DNA of 44,237 bases, taken from positions 226,959-271,195 of the forward strand of contig CAJNDS010002659.1 of NCBI GenBank assembly GCA_905221605.1. The letters run 5' to 3'. This document shows, in pieces, positions 1 to 9,247 of this stretch. A model generated the notes under the pieces. It was not told where the DNA came from. It saw only the letters and a list, made by a program, of their open reading frames with translations, and ran no database searches. Source of the DNA: Symbiodinium natans (lineage: Eukaryota; Sar; Dinophyceae; Suessiales; Symbiodiniaceae). Each line of letters opens with the position of its first letter. Within the stretch, counting starts at the first letter, position 1. Made by a program: the position numbers and the translations under genes.

Positions 1-267
1 GTTGTAGAAGACTTGTGTAGGGTTTAGGCGTACGATGCTTTGGGGGGTATTTGGGCCGGTCGAAGGAAGTCGTGTGCCTCGTTTTTCGTCATCGGGTATT
101 GTTGGTGTAGGTTTCAGCTCGAAGCCCAGCTGGACGTGCTACAAAGGCCAAGCTTGGGTTCCAGAGCACGGAGGCTTCTCTCTCGCATGTCACAGCATAC
201 TGAAAGCGGGTAGAGGACGTCGCATCTCATACTCATTGGGGACATCCCTATATAATTCGACATCCTC

Positions 268-771
268 ATGGCTAGCAGCATGCGATGCCCCAGTCTTTGG
301 GTGGTGGTCGTCCTTGCGGCCGTGACATCCGTGCTCCAGGGCTGCGACGCTGGCCAGGACCAATGTGGCGACCTCAAGAAGGAGGTCAGTGACCTCAAGA
401 AGGAGCTCAGCACCTGCCAAGAACGCCTGGGAGTGTGCCGCAGTCAGCTGAAGGTCTGCATTCAGGATGAGAAGCAGCTCATTGATGACACCTGGGCTGC
501 TTGCGATGCCAAGTACCGCGACCCAGCCGCCCTTGCTCACAAGCTTGATGCGTGCACTGGTGACAAACAGGCTCTTGTGAGTGAGTTGAACTCTCGCACC
601 CTCCAGATTCGCTACGGCGCTCTACCCCTTGCGCTGGTGGCCTTCATCGCGGGCATCTACACGCACAAATGGCACCGCCACTGCGCAGAGAGGCTTCGCA
701 GTCCTTTCACTAACCATGGCGCAACCGCTCCGGCGGCGGACCCGCGGCAGGCCGTGCGAGACCCTCCTTAA
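268..771 (+). CDS. Predicted single-pass membrane protein with coiled coil
   Basis: A 167-codon open frame from ATG 268 to TAA. Residues about 8-25 form a hydrophobic segment (VVVVLAAVTSVLQGC) that looks like a signal peptide or lipobox-like leader. Residues about 30-70 hold heptad-like repeats (DLKKEVSDLKKEL) with regularly spaced cysteines, suggesting a disulfide-rich coiled coil. Residues about 117-133 (ALPLALVAFIAGIY) form a second hydrophobic span followed by basic residues (HKWHRH), so the tail is probably cytosolic. No family was recognised. The biased, GC-rich composition and the order of segments support real coding, either as an intronless gene or as one large exon. Flanking DNA shows no other convincing exon, so function is unknown. 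Confidence 0.55.
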   Translation: MASSMRCPSLWVVVVLAAVTSVLQGCDAGQDQCGDLKKEVSDLKKELSTCQERLGVCRSQLKVCIQDEKQLIDDTWAACDAKYRDPAALAHKLDACTGDKQALVSELNSRTLQIRYGALPLALVAFIAGIYTHKWHRHCAERLRSPFTNHGATAPAADPRQAVRDPP

Positions 772-2298
772 CGAAGCTATACGGACTAAGGAGGATTTTG
801 TAGGGCCCAAAGGCGGGGAAGACTTCGGTCGCAGAGGCCGGGTTGCTCGACGGATGCTAATTAGACAAGTGAACCGTGTGAATAGCATGAAAGACCCTTT
901 GCCGACTTCAAAGCAGCGTGCCGTGGTGATTTTGGCAAAGGCGAACAAAAGCCGACAACAAACTTGCAAACTTCATCCTTTCCTGGAGCTCTGTGATGCA
1001 AGCCTCAAAATCCTGAATCTGATTGTCAAACCAGATGATTCCTAAACCCAAACTACACTTGAAGTGACAGTGCTGATATGCATGGTAGCTAACACACACC
1101 GTCTCCGCGACCACGACAATGTAGGACCTGTGAGCCTGCGGCAAGCTGCCAGAGCTAAGCCTGCATGGGATCTCGCTCTTTCCCGATCACAATTCAGGAT
1201 GCAAAATGTTGCCAGGGAAGGAGGCCTTTCATCTCTGGGGGGAGGGGGGGCCCTGTCTTCCCTCAAGGCGACATCAGGCGAGCCCACATAAACCCCATCA
1301 AAAGCCTCTTCGTAAACTCGTGGTGCTTTTTGCTTGGTTTCGGCTCTCCAGCCCTGTGGGGCCATCCCTTCGCCCCCTCCGAGGCCGGAGGGAGTTCCAG
1401 GCGGTTCAGGGTTTAAGGGGGTTTAAGGGAGCATAAGGCTTTGAGTTAGGGGTTCAGGACCTCTCCTGCTTGCGCTACTAGGAGCGGATGGGGCGTGTTT
1501 CTTGGTGCGATCCTGGCAATGACTTCTCAGTTCAAGTCGCGGAAGCCTGATGGGTGCAGGTGTGCGTTCCCCGTACCTGGTAAACCATGCAGCTTAGAGT
1601 GTTGGCTCTCCTGGCCGGGAGCCCCAGATTCTGACATAAAGACAGGGTTGCGAAAGTTCTGCCTCTTAGAGGAAGCCAAGACGTCACCCCCTAAAGCCAT
1701 AGGCCAGAGCATCTAGGAATCTAGGAGCCTCCGGCTCAGGCCGCCGACCCAAGAGGGGGAGGGAGGGGGGGGAAGTTAGATAATGAGAGGTGGAAGTGTA
1801 GCGCTGCGAAATCTGGCACGATGTGCCGTGGTCCCTAAGCTAAGCTGCAAGCCCCAAACCCTGAACGCGAGACACAAGTCGAGTCGGTCAGGACAGTCGG
1901 GGGGCTGCGGTGTGGGGGAGTTGGTGGGGGTCTCTGCAAGGCCTGGAGTTAAGCAGCAGATCGGGGGGTTCACTATGGCTGTCATGACCCTAAGCCCTAT
2001 AAAGCCCTGAACCCACATGAGTGTGCACGGGGAGAAATAATCAGGATTCTACAGTGTTTCAGTTTAGTAACTACCCAGGTGGTTTGCACTTCTGCAATTC
2101 GTTCTCATCACCTCCACACTTGACCCCACTCCAGCTCCACCAACAAATATGACAGTGAACCGCATGTCGGCAGGTTCCGGCGATCACCCAGAACCCTCAA
2201 GTGGCCCTAAACGCCCAAACTCCAAACCCCCAGCTCCAAACTAAACCCTAAACCCTAAGCTTTTTGTATTTATGTGTTTTTATTATGTATATGAATGA
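772..2298. other. Region without a convincing gene
   Basis: Only short overlapping open frames without recognisable motifs occur here, plus scattered G-rich runs and single telomere-like heptamers (for example near 2240-2258). I see nothing that supports a gene. Confidence 0.5.
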
Positions 2299-2345
2299 AT
2301 ATATATATATATATATATATATTTATTTGTTTATTTATTTATTTG
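2299..2345. repeat. AT/TTTA microsatellite
   Basis: About eleven TA units run directly into degenerate TTTA and TTTG repeats, followed by a T run and a G run. Confidence 0.85.
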
Positions 2346-2388
2346 TTTTGTGTTTTTTTTGGGGGGGGAGCTTCTTGCAGCTTCTGCC

Positions 2389-2455
2389 CTAAGCCAACAC
2401 CTTGGGGGCGGCTGAGATCTCGCTGAGGCCTCCTTGGCCAGTCTGGTAGGTGCCG
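2389..2455 (-). CDS. Candidate terminal exon, minus strand
   Basis: Read on the minus strand after an AG acceptor (CTGTCAG), this gives 21 coding-like residues beginning GTYQTGQGGLSEIS and ending in a TAG stop. The residue mix (G, S, T, Q, A, P) is coding-like, and degenerate TTTAGGG repeats lie upstream where the intron would be. No upstream exon or family was identified, so this is only a candidate. Confidence 0.3.
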
Positions 2456-2479
2456 CTGACAGTGCGCCCAGAGGTTGGG

Positions 2480-2660
2480 GGTTTAGGGTATAGTGTTTAG
2501 GGTTTAGGGTTTAGTGTTCAGAGGTTGGGGGTTCTCGCTTCAAGGGTTTGGGGTTAAGGTTTGAGGGTTTCGGGGTGTTAGGGTTTAGGGTTTCGGGTTT
2601 CGGGTTTTTAGGGGTTTAGGGTTAAGGGTTTCGGATTTCAGGTTTTAGGGGTTTGGAGAA
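2480..2660 (+). repeat. Degenerate TTTAGGG array
   Basis: Interrupted and mutated TTTAGGG units (TTTCGGG, TTTGGGG and GTTAGGG variants) form an old telomere-like tract. Confidence 0.75.
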
Positions 2661-3018
2661 TGGTCAACATTACAGGGTCTAAAACGCCCTGCGCAAAACA
2701 AACCAGACAACCCCCGCCTGGACGATGAATCTCCCAAGTTCTGACGGTTGGGATTGTGCTTGTAGGCCTGAGGCAGGCCTGAGGCAAATCTTTTGGATGT
2801 TTCGGGGCGTCCAGTAGAACAGCATCGTTGAAGTCTTGCCACATATTGGGTTTAGGGTTGAGGGTTGAGGGTTTAGGGTTTCTTGGGTTTCAGCTTTCCC
2901 GGTCCCATTGGGGGTAGCTCCTCCCCAAATGCGCCGCATCCTTCCAGCCACCCTGAACCTTTCCACACGGTGGAAGCTAGTCAGTCCGTGACTCGGACCC
3001 GTTAACCCGAAAGCCTTT

Positions 3019-3111
3019 GGGACGTTCCCCACTAACAGTCCTTAGTAGGGATTGTCATAAGGGGGTACTGGAATCCCTATGAAGGACTGTTAGTAGAAGG
3101 GGGAACATCCC
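3019..3111. mobile_element. MITE-like element, GGGAYGTTCCCC family copy 1
   Basis: A 93-bp segment bounded by inverted ends: GGGACGTTCCCC at the left and GGGGGAACATCCC at the right. An inner arm ACTAACAGTCCTTAGTAGGG pairs with a right-hand CCCTATGAAGGACTGTTAGT. It has no coding capacity, as expected of a non-autonomous foldback element. A related copy lies at 3901-3965. Confidence 0.6.
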
Positions 3112-3278
3112 AACAAAAGCCCATTCCAGGCCTTGCTTGAAGGATGCTTCGAGGGTTTTCTGGGCCTGGAGGTAACACGAGCCAGCCCTCTCAACAATTC
3201 AGGGACTTATTTTTGGGTCGCAGAAGCCGAGTGCTGAGCCTCAGCCCGCAAGTTAATGTTGGAGTGCTGAAAGCATAT

Positions 3279-3386
3279 GGGGGTTTACGATATTAGGGGT
3301 ACCTTCTTGGGGTCCTTACAATATAAGGGGATCCTACTATTTGGGGGTCGCCATTAGTTAGGGGTCCCTTCTTTTCGTAATCCCCC
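3279..3386. mobile_element. MITE-like element, GTTTACG-ended copy 1
   Basis: A 108-bp non-coding segment with terminal inverted repeats GGGGGTTTACG and CGTAATCCCCC. TATG occurs at both borders (3276-3279 and 3388-3391), a possible target duplication. A second element with near-matching ends is at 31143-31248. Confidence 0.5.
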
Positions 3387-3900
3387 GTATGAAACCATGC
3401 CAAACGTTTGGACGACCCGCAGCATTTGTGCTTCGATCTTGATTGGGCACACAAGTGCCTCATGTTCCCTTCAGCGTTGCCTGAACAGAGGGCGATGCCG
3501 AAGGCGAGGAGCTTTTGCCAAGTGCTTTCGGGAAATCCCAAACCCTATAACACCTTAAACCCTAAACCCTAAACCTTTCGATGCCAAGCCGGGTGCCTGT
3601 TTCGGTCACTGGTGCTGCGCTTTCAAAGTTGCAGGGGCTCCAGGGCTCTACGTTGCTGACAATCCCCCGTTGAAATTACGCGTCGCTGCTCGCCAGCGTG
3701 TAGGTCATGCCGATCGCGCAGTCGCGCATGTCGTATCATATCTTTCAGCTTGTTCAACCTGAAAACTGTCACTGTCCTGTGTTAAGCCCCTTGCGTCTCG
3801 CGAGCCCCACACCCCACCCACACGCCCTTAATCTCCCCCACCCCCACCCTCACCCTGCTAGTCCTTCGCATCCCTGTCGATGTGTTAGAACCCTAAATCT

Positions 3901-3965
3901 GGGATGTTCCCCCTTATACTAACTAAGACTCTTATCAAGGACTGCTAGTAGAAGGGGGAACATCC
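3901..3965. mobile_element. MITE-like element, GGGAYGTTCCCC family copy 2
   Basis: A 65-bp foldback with ends GGGATGTTCCCCCTT and GAAGGGGGAACATCC. The right 30 bp (AAGGACTGCTAGTAGAAGGG and onward) closely match the right end of the copy at 3019-3111. The element is embedded in CCCTAAA-like repeat. Confidence 0.6.
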
Positions 3966-4016
3966 TAACCCTAAATCCTAAACCCTAAACCCTAAATCCT
4001 AAACCCTCCTTTTCAG

Positions 4017-4106
4017 TGCCGTCCTTTTGGGCAGGCATCCAGCTTCTGGCATCTGGCCTTGGCAGACTGGCTTGGAGGCTGCTGGGCCCTCACTCTTGGA
4101 CCCTAA
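4017..4106 (+). CDS. Candidate terminal exon ending in CCCTAAA repeat
   Basis: A pyrimidine-rich acceptor (CTCCTTTTCAG) precedes 29 coding-like residues including FGQASSFWHLALADWLGGC. The reading frame meets TAA inside the first CCCTAAA unit of the adjoining telomere-like tract (CCC TAA). No family was recognised. Confidence 0.35.
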   Translation, partial: CRPFGQASSFWHLALADWLGGCWALTLGP

Positions 4107-4410
4107 ACCCCTTAGACCTGAACCCTAAACCCTAAACCCTGAACCCTAAACCTTAACCCTAAACCCTAGCCCTGAACCCTAAGTAGCCCTGAACCCTAAA
4201 ATAGCTACAGAACCCAAAGCCCTCGGTCTTGGCGCTTTAAGCCTCTGAAGAGCCCCCCAAGAACCCCAAGAGCCCGGATCTCTGAGAGCCTGAAGCCGAC
4301 ATAGGCGAGGCTTTGCAGCCCACAGCTAAAAGTTTGTAAACACCCCTGGGTTTAGGGTTTCGGGTTTAGGGTTTCGGGGAAAATTGGGCTATTTGTCTGC
4401 ACTTATGATT

Positions 4411-4440
4411 GGGTGATTAAGTACCCTAAACCTCCAAGTG
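4411..4440. mobile_element. Fragment end of the GAGGTTCAGGG element family
   Basis: The string ending TTAAGTACCCTAAACCTCCA matches the right end of the complete inverted-repeat element at 13033-13164. The other end is not present nearby, so this appears to be a truncated copy. Confidence 0.4.
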
Positions 4441-4460
4441 GTGCTGGGCTCAGGGTTAAA

Positions 4461-4560
4461 TCCTAAACCCTAAACCCTAAACCCTAAACCCTAAACCCTA
4501 AACCCTAAACCCTAAACCCTAAACCCTAAACCCTAAACCCTAAACCCTAAACCCTAAACC
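4461..4560 (-). repeat. CCCTAAA telomere-like array (about 14 units)
   Basis: Nearly perfect heptamer repeat of the plant/dinoflagellate telomere type, with unique sequence on both sides, so it is interstitial. Confidence 0.95.
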
Positions 4561-5116
4561 GACGGAAGGCTTCAGATCACTTCCCTGGAGATGGTTCCTG
4601 CTCATAGGCGCAGCTCAGCCTTCTCAGCCTTCGGTCAAGGGGCTAAAGGGAAAACCCTTATATGGGACCTTGGGGGTTATTGGGGGTTACTTAAGGGGCT
4701 ACTTAGGTATATCTTAGGTATATAGGGACTATTTAAGGTGTATATATATATATAAGGGAACTAAAAAGGGGAATAGATTAAGGTTGGGTGCATTCCTATC
4801 AGTCGGTTTCGGGTTTTGGGTCTAGGGTTTAGGATCCTATCTCGAAGCCTCAGCTAGAACCCCCGAATGATTGAAGGTCTCTAGTCTGCGGGTCCTGGCT
4901 GTTAAGTTCCATTGGGATAGTTCAAGGCTTCAGCTTTGCGTTTAATGGGGGTGAGTGCGGGGGGGGGGGGGGTCTTGCAGCAAAGGTCGTAAAACGGTTT
5001 GAGACTTCGAGGAGTTGAAGGCTTCAGGGCTGAGGGTGTGTAAGCAGAGCAACCGAACGATGGACGATGGAGCTTGCTGATTGCGCAGGGGGGCCGGGAG
5101 GCATGAGCTCATTCTG

Positions 5117-5137
5117 TATATATATATATATATATGT
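5117..5137. repeat. TA microsatellite
   Basis: About ten TA units followed by a T run. Confidence 0.8.
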
Positions 5138-5243
5138 TGTTTTTTAAGCCGGGGGGGGGGGACCCCAGCTCTCAAACTCTCAAACGGACACCATGAATGA
5201 GGGGCGGATCGAGGGGGACGTTTTGGGACTCAAAGTCGGCAAT

Positions 5244-5365
5244 CTTGGGGACAAAATGAACCAATGAACCCTAAGATTGGGGACCCTAATACCCTAGACT
5301 ACTGCAACTCCTAGTAAGGTCCATAGAACAATGAAAGCCCTTGTAGGGTTCATGTCGTCCCCAAG
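5244..5365. mobile_element. MITE-like element, CTTGGGGAC family copy 1
   Basis: A 122-bp segment with inverted ends CTTGGGGACAAAATGAACC and TAGGGTTCATGTCGTCCCCA. The interior has no reading frame of note. A better-preserved relative is at 5743-5852, so this is a small local family. Confidence 0.65.
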
Positions 5366-5371
5366 GAAGAA

Positions 5372-5432
5372 GGATCTGAAGTCTAGGGTTTAGGGTTTAG
5401 GGTTTAGGGTTTAGGGTTTAGGGATCTGAAGT
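5372..5432 (+). repeat. TTTAGGG array flanked by an 11-bp direct duplication
   Basis: GGATCTGAAGT occurs at 5372-5382 and again at 5422-5432, with about five TTTAGGG units between. The arrangement is what a target-site duplication around an inserted telomere-like array would look like. Confidence 0.8.
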
Positions 5433-5460
5433 GGCGCTGAGGTCGGGATCATCACTGCAG

Positions 5461-5526
5461 CGCTCTTGCGAGTGGTGCTCGCCCGGCCACGAAGAGGCAG
5501 CGTGGTTTGGGCTCCTCGGCCTCCTG
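5461..5526 (+). CDS. Candidate internal exon with a telomere-repeat donor
   Basis: After the acceptor ATCACTGCAG there are 22 codons (CEWCSPGHEEAAWFGLLGLL within). They end exactly where GTTTAG of a TTTAGGG array begins, giving a CTG|GTTTAG donor. The family is unknown; the coding call rests on composition and on the paired splice signals. Confidence 0.35.
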
Positions 5527-5597
5527 GTTTAGGGTTTAGGGTTTAGGGTTTAGGGTTTAGGGTTTAAGGTTTAGGGTTTAGGGTTTAGGGTTTGGGG
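5527..5597 (+). repeat. TTTAGGG telomere-like array
   Basis: About ten TTTAGGG units in the orientation opposite to the 4461-4560 array. The first unit abuts the candidate exon ending at 5526. Confidence 0.95.
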
Positions 5598-5742
5598 TGT
5601 ATGGGTTCACGATTACCCATACCTTCGAGACCCTAGAACAAATCGCTTCAGGAACTGTATAGGACTCCGGGATGTGCAAGAAGCCTCCCAAGCATCCTTC
5701 GTATTGTTTCTTTGGGGAGGGAGGCGGGCGCCCGCTGCAATC

Positions 5743-5852
5743 CTTGGGGACGAAATGAACCCTAAAATTGGGGTCATATACCCTGTACTACTATAATTCC
5801 TGTTCAGGTATATGAACAATCAACCCTTTAGGGTTCATTTTGTCCCCAAAGG
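5743..5852. mobile_element. MITE-like element, CTTGGGGAC family copy 2
   Basis: A 110-bp foldback with about 25-bp terminal inverted repeats: left CCTTGGGGACGAAATGAACC, right GGGTTCATTTTGTCCCCAAA. There is no coding capacity. Confidence 0.7.
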
Positions 5853-5946
5853 ATAGCAAAGGAGTGATCGTTGGTCATCGTTGGGCTGTGTGAGTTTCCG
5901 GGATATGACTTGACTTGCACTGATGAGACTCAAGGCAGCGACAGCT

Positions 5947-6160
5947 GACAAATTGCATCGCTGCGCCTTTTTTGAGCCATGGGATTGGTTTCGCGAGTTT
6001 TGCGAGTTTGCATGGTGCCGTGTTCTTGGCTGCACTATCTTGCTTTTCGTTTCGCGAGCTTCGTGAGCCAAAAGCATGGTGCAGTTCTCTTCGCTGCACT
6101 GTCTTGCTGTTCGTTTCGTGAATTTTGCGAGCCAAACGCATACTGTAGTGCAGTGTTCTT
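5947..6160. repeat. Degenerate 64-bp tandem repeat
   Basis: Unit starts at 6011, 6075 and 6139 are spaced exactly 64 bp (CATGGTGC..., GCTGCACT, CTTGCT, TTCGTTTCG and GAGCCAAA shared), with a weaker copy before 6011. It lies directly before the mitochondrial-like block. Confidence 0.65.
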
Positions 6161-6218
6161 TAAAAACGTATCCAGGTTAAGCTTTGACAGCCACTTGTGT
6201 AAAGGCTATGTGTGAGGT

Positions 6219-6950
6219 GTGTGGAAAGCTTTTTTTTTCTCTCAGAATTTGCGGCGAGAAATGTATTCTGGATGGTGTGCACGTTACCTTCATTCTAATG
6301 GTGTATCATTTGTCGTTCTATTCGTATTTCTTTTTCTTGGAAGAGCTACATCTTATGCTTCATTTTTATCATCCGAGTACATTTTCTATCTTCGAATACT
6401 GTAAGGAAATGCGCAAATAGTAATAAAATACGAGTTTTCCTCTCATTATTTGTATGGATTGCTATGGAAGATATTCTTTCTCTATCTATATCTTCTTCAA
6501 ACTCATGTCGGTTTCTCTTCTTTCTCACATCCAGAGATAACGCATTAGAAGCATGTGGATTACTTACTCCTTTACATATAGTACCTGACTGGTATTTCTT
6601 ACGCCAATGTGCTATGTTAAACGTTGTACCAAGTAAAATGCAGGATGTTCACTATCTTGTTTACTTCTAGCTTCATCCTATTTTACTTTATGAGAAGTCT
6701 TGCAATGTCTTTCTAGTTTATGTATATTTAAAGTGCCCAGTAGGTTTAACGGTTTTTATCTGTGCTTTTGTTTTTGTCACTTTTATTTATTTGGATAGGT
6801 GGCCAAGATACTGTAGCCAACTTTCTATCTTATGGTCGTATCTTGACAGTGCATTATTGTCTTCTTATTTTCTGGTGTCTTATTCGCTTGGCTCATACCT
6901 GTAATATTACTATAATGAAAAGGGAAAGCGTTCCTTTTCAGATCTAATAC
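6219..6950 (+). pseudogene. cob: Nuclear copy of mitochondrial cytochrome b (broken)
   Basis: This AT-rich block differs sharply from its surroundings and encodes recognisable cytochrome b pieces in order. About 6246-6350 gives GWCARYLHSNGVSF, the 'RYLHANGASF' segment with a haem-ligand region. About 6420-6530 gives a helix ending THVGFSSFSHPE. About 6540-6610 gives ALEACGLLTPLHIVPDWYF, the conserved 'PxHIxPEWYF' Qo-site region with E changed to D. About 6785-6870 gives FIWIGGQ and LSYGRILTVHY, matching the C-terminal helices. Frames shift near 6530 and between 6670 and 6760, stops interrupt it, and the middle helices are missing. It is therefore not functional here. Dinoflagellate mitochondrial genes are naturally fragmented, so the source may itself have been a fragment. 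Confidence 0.75.
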
Positions 6951-7742
6951 TTGTAAAGGAACTAAAGGATGTGGGGAAAAAAACAAATTGTGCATGAAAA
7001 GCGCCCGTCGTTCATGTTGTTCACCTCCTTGCCTTTTGACTTCGTTTCGTTCGTTTCGTTCATGCATTTCATGCGTCTACAGTACTTTATGAGAGCACTA
7101 CATGTAAGAGATGCATGCTCGTTATCTTGTTATTGAATTCATGCCCCTTGAAACTCAAGCTTAGCCGGGGCTCGGCCCAACTCAACCCTGAACCGCCTAA
7201 ACCCCCGAGGGCCCACCCTTAACGACGGCCTTTGCAGGGCTTTTCGGTTCCTAGGATGTGATCCAGGAACGAATGATCCCGAACTCTGAACTCTCACCTC
7301 GAAGTGCCTGCTTGCGGATAGTTCGCCAAGACGGCCCTCAGTGAATTTGTAAGTACAGTATGAGGGGCAGGGCACATTATCGAGTTCCTTGCCTCGCTCG
7401 GCACCCCACTTTTGGTAACCGGCAAAAACCCCAAAGGCATTGTAAGGCCATGCACGTCGATGCGTTGGTGCTTCGGGAGTGGGGGAGTGGATCCCGAATA
7501 ACAATTTCAAGCTAGATCAGTAAGGCTGTATCCAAAATCCCAATAGCCCCAAGTCCTAAAGTTTAGGGTTCTGGTGTCTAGACCCTAAGCCACATCTGGA
7601 TCTTCGTCAGGCAGGTCTTCCTACAAGCCGGATAAAATCATACAAAGCTCTCTCACGCCCGAAATACACCAGATCCCTCATCAACCTTCAACAAAGTTAC
7701 ACGCCCTAAATAAACTCGAAGACCCGAAGCCTTGGAAGTAAA

Positions 7743-7842
7743 ACACCCTAAACCCTAAACCTAAACCCTAAACCCTAAACCCTAAACCCTAAACCCTAAA
7801 CCCTAAACCCTAAACCCTAAACCCTAAACCCTAAACCCTAAA
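7743..7842 (-). repeat. CCCTAAA telomere-like array (about 14 units)
   Basis: Almost perfect heptamers (one CCTAAA slip near the start) ending just before the candidate exon at 7869. Confidence 0.95.
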
Positions 7843-7868
7843 CCTGCCATGCCCTGCAAAGCCCCCAG

Positions 7869-7980
7869 GTCGCCGCCATCCTTGCGGCCGCCTTGTCCTC
7901 CCCGGCTTTCGTCTGCGCTCCCAAAGGCGTGGCTGCAGACAACACGCCCTTCAAGGCGTGGCAGAAGGACGCTTGTCTTA
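7869..7980 (+). CDS. Candidate exon with plastid-leader-like sequence
   Basis: After the acceptor GCCCCCAG the frame reads VAAILAAALSSPAFVCAP and continues through TPFKAWQKDACL. A hydrophobic alanine-rich stretch followed by a phenylalanine-valine motif (FVxxP here) resembles the signal peptide plus 'FVAP' motif of dinoflagellate plastid-targeted proteins. It ends A|GTTGTT (phase 1), which joins in frame to the segment at 8184. The targeting role is an inference. Confidence 0.4.
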
Positions 7981-7984
7981 GTTG

Positions 7985-8160
7985 TTTTTTTTTTTTTTTG
8001 GGAGGGGGGAGGGGGGGGGGGGGGCGGAGTGTGGTTTTAGGGGGTTGGGGGGGGGTGTGGGTGGGAAGGGGGGGAGGGGGGGGAGTGGAGGGGGGGGGGG
8101 GGGGGGAGGGGGGAGGGGGGGAGGGGGGGAGGGGGGGAGGGGGGGAGGGGGGGAGGGGGG
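7985..8160 (+). repeat. Homopurine G-rich tract
   Basis: A T run followed by about 150 bases of G runs interrupted by single A, T or GTG steps, ending in repeats of GGGGGGGA. Open frames across it are low-complexity artefacts. It could form G-quadruplex or triplex structure and would sit inside the intron between the candidate exons at 7869 and 8184. Confidence 0.9.
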
Positions 8161-8183
8161 CATATCCGCCCGAACCCTCGCAG

Positions 8184-8276
8184 GCGCTATGCCCTCTAAA
8201 TGTCAGGAGCTTGACCGCCTAGAGCTGCCGACAGCCGGGGTTGCCGGCGCAGCAGCCATGGCAGCATTTTTGCAGG
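8184..8276 (+). CDS. Candidate internal exon, in phase with 7869-7980
   Basis: Acceptor CCTCGCAG, then GC completing the split codon left by the previous segment, then residues including SKCQELDRLELPTAGVAGAA. It ends CAGG|GTTTGG. Of the three frames only this one is open. Family unknown. Confidence 0.4.
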
Positions 8277-8857
8277 GTTTGGGGGGTCATAAGAGTTTCG
8301 GGTTTAGGGGTTCGGGGTTGGAGGGTCTGCTTTGGGGAAGGCACATCTGGCATGCGTCATGAAGGGTCCAATGATGGGTTCAACGCCGATGTTAGGCTTC
8401 TGCTTGTGGTTTGGGAGCCATTTGGGCTGTGAGCATATGTGGGTTCGGCTGGTCCAGGGTATTTGGGAATGTCGTTGTGAAGACATGGGGTCGATGAAGA
8501 TGCCAAGTTCGACAATCGTTTTAACCTAAGGGTTAAGATGCAAGGGGAGTGTGGTGCAACGATTGTGATAGAACTGAAACTGCTTGTAGCTAGGGGTTGG
8601 GACGCACGATGTTCGCCTGAATTAAACAGGCGCAGGATGTATGATCTTAACTTCAGTGCCGAATCCTTGCGAAGTTGCTAGTGTTTTTTAGCGGGGAGGG
8701 GGTGGGGAGAGAAGGACAGGGGCCTGGGCATCGGTCAAGCTCACACAATGTAGTATTTTATTCACACGAAGCTCGAGCTTCGACAGTTTTAGGGGCTTGT
8801 GGCTACGTGAAACCCACAACATACAACCCTAAACCATCTCTACCCTACCTGACCCAG

Positions 8858-8917
8858 GTCGCCTTTCTCATGCATTTCGGAATGCAAGGCGCCGCCCACC
8901 AGGCCCCGGAGGGCTAA
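8858..8917 (+). CDS. Candidate terminal exon whose stop lies in CCCTAAA repeat
   Basis: Acceptor CCTGACCCAG is followed by VAFLMHFGMQGAAHQAPEG and a TAA formed at the junction with the following CCCTAAA array (GGC TAA ACCC). The sequence is faintly reminiscent of the third helix of chlorophyll a/c light-harvesting proteins, but too short to assign. Confidence 0.35.
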   Translation, partial: VAFLMHFGMQGAAHQAPEG

Positions 8918-9247
8918 ACCCTAAACCCTAAACCCTAAACCATTTGCGAGAGGTGTCCTCTAATCTGCTTCATGGAAGGCCACGCTCTTCGATGGTTGAG
9001 GGCTCCATAGGATCCTTTGGATTTTTGCGGGCTGCTTTAAAGTTGCATGGGCTTTGTTGGTAAGTGCGATCTCCCATTTTGAGGAGGAGAAGAGGTCTTG
9101 GGGGCTAGAAATGAGGGATCCTATGCTCTGGCTCCAAGAGATTGCATAGATGGGGGGGATCTTTGCAAGACTGTGCGGCAATTCTTACTTTGGGTTCCAG
9201 TTTGCGCCGGTGAAAGATGCACATCCGCCCCCACCCACCCCACCTCC

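Noticed and set aside
4640-4760. Foldback element with CCCTTATAT and ATATAAGGG arms
   Set aside because: The matching arms are only about nine bases and lie in TA-rich repeats. Not distinguishable from chance.
8423-8444. Possible dinoflagellate spliced-leader relic (AGCCATTTGGGCT)
   Set aside because: Only part of the 22-nt leader core matches and the flanks differ. Chance is likely.
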